26,944 bases of DNA from JARRLC01 sp037387425 (GTDB taxonomy: Bacteria > Pseudomonadota > Alphaproteobacteria > Rhizobiales > Rhodomicrobiaceae): NCBI GenBank assembly GCA_037387425.1, contig JARRLC010000031.1:1-26944 (forward strand). Reading direction: 5' to 3'. Below the pieces are notes generated by a model. That model did not search any database. It was given only the letters and a program-made list of their open reading frames with translations, and was not told where the DNA came from. Each line of letters starts with the position of its first letter. The stretch's first letter is position 1. Below, piece after piece: positions 23,680-26,944 of this stretch. The position numbers and the translations under genes were made by a program.

Positions 23680-24903
23680 TTTTTTGCCGCTAAGAGCAGC
23701 CGAACGAGCAAGCGCCACGGCTATTACGTCATGACGAAGTTTCTTGTTCATGCTGGTGACCATGACCGAAGTGGGCAGTCGGCGTTGCTGTAGCAGGAGA
23801 TCAATTCCGTGGTAGAGTTTTTGGATGCTGCGGCTAAAAGGACTCGAGGGAAGATCGATGACCCAATCCTGATATTTCTTACGCTGTGTGCGCTTCAGCC
23901 CTGCACCTGGTATCAGGCCAATATTCCAGACGCCGCTCGCCAGTTCGAGTTCGCGCAACGACGAAACCCCGGTGAAATTCAGGTCAACGATGAGCGCGAT
24001 GGCAATTGCTGCCTGTATCGCCGCGAGTACGCCTGCGATAGCGATAAGTTTGCGTTGGGGAAAGCTCGCACGATCTGGTTCAACAGCCCACGAAGCAACA
24101 CGGATATGAGGCAGCACTGCATGGCGGTTCAATTCCACCAGCTTGTAGCGGGCAATATACTGGCTAGAGAAGTTACGTACTGCCGTGTCGATATTGGAGT
24201 TTGAATTTTTGTCTTGTTTGCGCAATGAGGCGACGCGGTCCTCAAGAGCTTGTTCGACTTCCTCAATAAACTTGCGCTTCGAACGCACATGTTCCGCCAA
24301 ATAAACTTTGGTAAAAACTCGGCTAAGCATGGCCGCTTCTTGGGGCGTATCGGCCTTTGCCTCAACGGCAATGACTTCCGATTCACCGCGTTGGCGGATT
24401 TTGATCTTCTTCTTAAGCTCACGAATTACGTGCGACGGCACCTTGATGTTGCTGTCTACAATCGGGGAAGAACTGTCTGCCAGTAGCTTTTGCGAAGGAA
24501 CGGGAAGCGGCGCTGTTTCGCTTGTTGAAGCTGTTTGCGGCGTGTCATCTGGAGGTTTGCTAGCTCCGCCAATTCTGTTCGAAATAGGCTTCGTATTGTC
24601 TGCATAGCCCAATTCGATTGCAACTTTCCAGTAAATGGCGTCTGAGCGCATAATCTCGATCTCGGTTCCCACCGAGGGGAGAACGTTGACCTTGGAGTTG
24701 GATAACTGTGCTTCGGCTTTATCGATTAAAAGAAGCGTTGAGGCCACATAGCGGTCGTTGAGGAAGTAGGCGACAAGGAGCGCCCCGGCCGTAAAAATCG
24801 CTGTGAGTGTAACAATGAGTATCCATTGGCGACGGAAGAAGCCGGTGAGTTTGCGCAATGGTTGGCGAGGCGGCTCCTCCTGTTGCGTACAGGCAGTATT
24901 CAT
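23521..24903 (-). CDS. Wzz/GumC-like chain-length protein with degenerate ATPase domain, frameshifted
   Basis: This inner-membrane polysaccharide co-polymerase sets chain length with the Wzy polymerase. From ATG 24903 (GGAG four bases upstream) it has a first membrane helix (27-48), a Wzz-type periplasmic part with RYVASTLLLIDK after it, a coiled region (about 200-235), the Pro-containing SWAVEPDRASFPQRK (271-285), and a second helix (285-306). A short cytoplasmic domain resembling CpsD/ExoP kinases follows (SVMVTS then LARSAALSGKK, about 379-408), but the P-loop between them reads MNKKLRHD, lacking GxxGKS/T. The frame then runs out of register and ends at 23521 after about 50 unrelated residues; the proper end is in another frame (23408-23679). 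Longer starts at 24957 (ATG) and 24966 (TTG) are possible. Confidence 0.82.
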   Translation of the reverse strand: MNTACTQQEEPPRQPLRKLTGFFRRQWILIVTLTAIFTAGALLVAYFLNDRYVASTLLLIDKAEAQLSNSKVNVLPSVGTEIEIMRSDAIYWKVAIELGYADNTKPISNRIGGASKPPDDTPQTASTSETAPLPVPSQKLLADSSSPIVDSNIKVPSHVIRELKKKIKIRQRGESEVIAVEAKADTPQEAAMLSRVFTKVYLAEHVRSKRKFIEEVEQALEDRVASLRKQDKNSNSNIDTAVRNFSSQYIARYKLVELNRHAVLPHIRVASWAVEPDRASFPQRKLIAIAGVLAAIQAAIAIALIVDLNFTGVSSLRELELASGVWNIGLIPGAGLKRTQRKKYQDWVIDLPSSPFSRSIQKLYHGIDLLLQQRRLPTSVMVTSMNKKLRHDVIAVALARSAALSGKKAVADLGGTTVLFSTPPSPTCSNISNEILTLSSLSHRVCNRRITSFCRLFVPV

Positions 24904-25766
24904 GATGCTCCTCTCCGCAACAAGAGAATTATTGTTATATAAAGAGGATTCAATCATGTAAACCAAAGTACACCTACCTAAAACGCCAACTCAACTGGTT
25001 CTAACGATGTGTTTTTATTTCCGAGTGAACGATATGGAAAGTATTGTTGAGAAAAATCTACAAATTAGATTATGAATGCAGGATTAACGCGCTTTATATT
25101 ATTTGTTTTCTGATAGTTATTGCTCGCATCCTTCATGTGTGCCCGGTATTTTTGGACGACATTTCTCATAAAGTGATTGCGTTAAGCAATAAATATATAA
25201 CAACTGCTGTCCGAATATTTTCGGAAGCAGCTATTACTATTAGAAATTCATTGCACTTATTTTGGTAAGCACCTAAGCGGATTTCTTTCTGTGCTCTGAT
25301 TTATCTAAATCAAGCACATTTCATTGTCAAGTGTATGAGGCGCGTTATGTTGAAAAACAATTTTGCAATTATGTAGACTAAAGGTCTAAAAAATGCGAAG
25401 CCATGACAATGACTTGCAATCTACGATATTTTTTCAATGTAGTTATACTAAGTATTACTATAATTCTTTGTTTTGACTTGACAACGTATTATATCGTTAT
25501 GATGTATATTCGTCTTCATGTAATCGTGTTATGGCATTGATTGTAAAATATTTATGGTATGTTATCACTCTATAACCATTTGATTGTTTATCTTATACAT
25601 CGGATCATTATGGCATTTTTTCTTTTGTAGGGCGTATCATTACTTCGCAATCATCTGATTATATATTCTTATAGAAATCCCCGGTTGCACAAGCTTCCAG
25701 ATGTGCTTTTGCTGGGCAGCGAGCAGAAAATCTGTACACTGTTGCTGTCCGGCCTCAGTCCTATGG
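24904..25766. other. AT-rich intergenic region between galE and the Wzz-like gene
   Basis: About 860 bases, most of it (25020-25650) strongly AT-rich compared with the genes around it. It should hold the promoter of the long minus-strand series. A TTGACTTGACA stretch around 25480 is followed by AT-rich -10-like hexamers on the plus strand, but no downstream plus-strand gene supports it. ORFs here (for example 25044-25268 plus) have biased, AT-driven composition and no ribosome-binding site. The part from 25680 to 25766 is less AT-rich and I recognise nothing in it. Confidence 0.5.
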
Positions 25767-26768
25767 TTATAAGGTGTTTTGATACCAGCGCCATGCATCG
25801 GCACACATCTCATCAATCCCCCTCGACGCCTTCCACCCCAGCAAGCGCTCAGCCTTGTCCGGAAGCGCCCAACACTCAGCAATATCGCCGGGTCTCCGGT
25901 CCACGATCTGATAGGGGACTTTATTTCCACTGACCTTCTCGAAGACCTTTATCATTTCAAGCACCGAGTTCCCCGTTCCGGTCCCCAGATTGACCGTCAG
26001 AAGTCCCCCTTTTTGCTCAAGGTATGTCAGCGCCGCCATATGCCCCTCTGCGAGGTCCATTACGTGGATGTAGTCCCGTACGCCTGTGCCATCCCGAGTC
26101 GGATAATCAGCGCCGAAAACATTCACATGGCTCTGCTGTCCGGCGGCGACCTGAGTTATGTACGGGACAAGATTGTTCGGGATACCCCGCGGATTTTCGC
26201 CAATATTTCCGCTTTCATGCGCGCCAACAGGATTGAAGTAGCGCAGACTTGCAATGCGCCATGTGTTGTCGGAATGATGGAGATCGCCAAGCATTTCCTC
26301 AATGATCAACTTGGAACGCCCGTAAGGGTTCGTCGCCGAGAGTGGGAAATCCTCGCTGATGGGAACGCTGGCAGGATCGCCATAAACCGTAGCCGAAGAC
26401 GAAAAAACAAGCGTCTTGACATTGGCGCGGCGCATCGCATTCAGCAACCGAAGTGTACCAGTGACGTTATTGTCATAGTATTCAATAGGCTGACTTACCG
26501 ACTCGCCCACGGCCTTGAGACCGGCAAAATGGATGACAGCATCATAGCGCTTGGACTGAAAAATCTGATTGAGCAAGTCATCGTCACGGACATCGCCAAC
26601 GATCAATTCGGGCCGGGTCGCAGAAATTCGCTCTATTCGATCGATAACGGTAGCGTCGCAATTGGAGAGATTGTCCAATATCGTTACGTCATGCCCGGAA
26701 TTCAGCAGTGACGTAGTCGTATGGGAGCCAATGTAACCTGCTCCACCTGTGACGAGTATACTTGTCAT
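25767..26768 (-). CDS. galE: UDP-glucose 4-epimerase
   Basis: This 333-residue short-chain dehydrogenase/reductase-fold enzyme interconverts UDP-glucose and UDP-galactose with bound NAD, supplying galactose units for polysaccharides. It has the nucleotide-binding TGGAGYIGSH (7-16), SSSATVYG (123-130) with the catalytic Ser/Thr region, the Tyr149-x3-Lys153 pair in NPYGRSK, then SLRYFNPVGAH and RDGTGVRDYIHVMDLAEGH. Length is standard. The ATG at 26768 is preceded by AGAG. It lies upstream of the polysaccharide series on the same strand but is separated from it by about 860 AT-rich bases, so it probably has its own transcription unit. Confidence 0.96.
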   Translation of the reverse strand: MTSILVTGGAGYIGSHTTTSLLNSGHDVTILDNLSNCDATVIDRIERISATRPELIVGDVRDDDLLNQIFQSKRYDAVIHFAGLKAVGESVSQPIEYYDNNVTGTLRLLNAMRRANVKTLVFSSSATVYGDPASVPISEDFPLSATNPYGRSKLIIEEMLGDLHHSDNTWRIASLRYFNPVGAHESGNIGENPRGIPNNLVPYITQVAAGQQSHVNVFGADYPTRDGTGVRDYIHVMDLAEGHMAALTYLEQKGGLLTVNLGTGTGNSVLEMIKVFEKVSGNKVPYQIVDRRPGDIAECWALPDKAERLLGWKASRGIDEMCADAWRWYQNTL

Positions 26769-26944
26769 GATAAATCTCTAGCGCGATGGGGGAAAACACG
26801 CTCTGTAACGTGTAAAATTACGCGAACATTTCCTCATTACATCAGCGATGTTGCCGATGTCCAGTATGCTTATCGAAGTGGCGTCAATCGCTGATAAGCG
26901 CCAGGTAAGCCCGATAGCCAAGTCTAGCTTTCACTTGCTGTAAG

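Noticed and set aside
23680..23685. Programmed -1 ribosomal frameshift site
   Set aside because: The six A's are in phase GGC AAA AAA G, which is not a canonical X_XXY_YYZ heptamer; mutation, sequencing error or polymerase slippage are simpler explanations.
25044..25268. Plus-strand ORF of 74 codons in the AT-rich region
   Set aside because: The hydrophobic composition follows from AT-richness; there is no ribosome-binding site and no motif.
25475..25510. TTGACTTGACA with AT-rich hexamers as a plus-strand promoter
   Set aside because: Spacing to a good -10 does not fit and no plus-strand gene follows.
25779..26711. Plus-strand ORF of 310 codons opposite galE
   Set aside because: It is antisense to a complete GalE with all family motifs.
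1..26944. tRNA, rRNA, riboswitch or CRISPR array
   Set aside because: Reading the intergenic regions on both strands showed no cloverleaf-like sequence, no regular repeat-spacer array and no known riboswitch core that I could recognise.

Overview
The window looks like chromosomal DNA of an alphaproteobacterium. The signs are a Flp pilin next to cpaB, an Obg GTPase, an Atm1/HMT1-type ABC exporter, a membrane-anchored J-domain protein and a Tat-type beta-helix protein of a kind common in Rhizobiales. Genus and order cannot be fixed from the sequence. Coding DNA is moderately GC-rich and several intergenic regions are strikingly AT-rich. One run of 32 Ns (19564-19595) marks an assembly gap. I saw no rRNA, tRNA or CRISPR array.

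Left part (1-10.1 kb), mostly housekeeping: the 5' part of cpaB and a Flp pilin gene (minus strand), an AT-rich intergenic stretch with a doubtful small ORF, a zinc-ribbon protein and an ABC exporter (minus). Next comes a class I DAHP synthase (plus) preceded by what looks like a complete transcription attenuator. Its leader peptide has eight aromatic residues in a run of ten, with a mutually exclusive antiterminator and terminator downstream. Then follow a small membrane protein, a J-domain membrane protein and obgE (all minus), a U32-family protein (plus) and a decayed IS630-type transposase fragment.

Right part (10.4-26.9 kb), an extracellular polysaccharide locus: two plus-strand genes (a protein with a duplicated Cys-containing domain and a CelD/BcsL-type acetyltransferase) face a long minus-strand gene series. 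In transcription order the series is galE, a Wzz/GumC-like chain-length protein with a C-terminal frameshift, an Aat-like aminoacyltransferase-fold protein, a family 4 glycosyltransferase, a Tat-exported beta-helix protein, a second CelD-type acetyltransferase, a NodB-type deacetylase, a polyprenyl-phosphate sugar-1-phosphate transferase, a Wzy-type polymerase and a Wzx-type flippase. Together these form the core of a Wzx/Wzy-dependent pathway: priming on undecaprenyl phosphate, flipping, polymerisation, chain-length control and tailoring. Only one ordinary glycosyltransferase and no outer-membrane export protein are present, so the locus probably continues elsewhere.

The two CelD-type genes are near-identical at both ends, diverged in the middle and inverted relative to each other. 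They bracket the wzx-wzy-priming-deacetylase block. The most notable observations are the aromatic attenuator, this inverted mosaic gene pair, the Aat-like protein in a polysaccharide locus, and the frameshift in the Wzz-like gene, whose ATPase-like domain has lost its P-loop.
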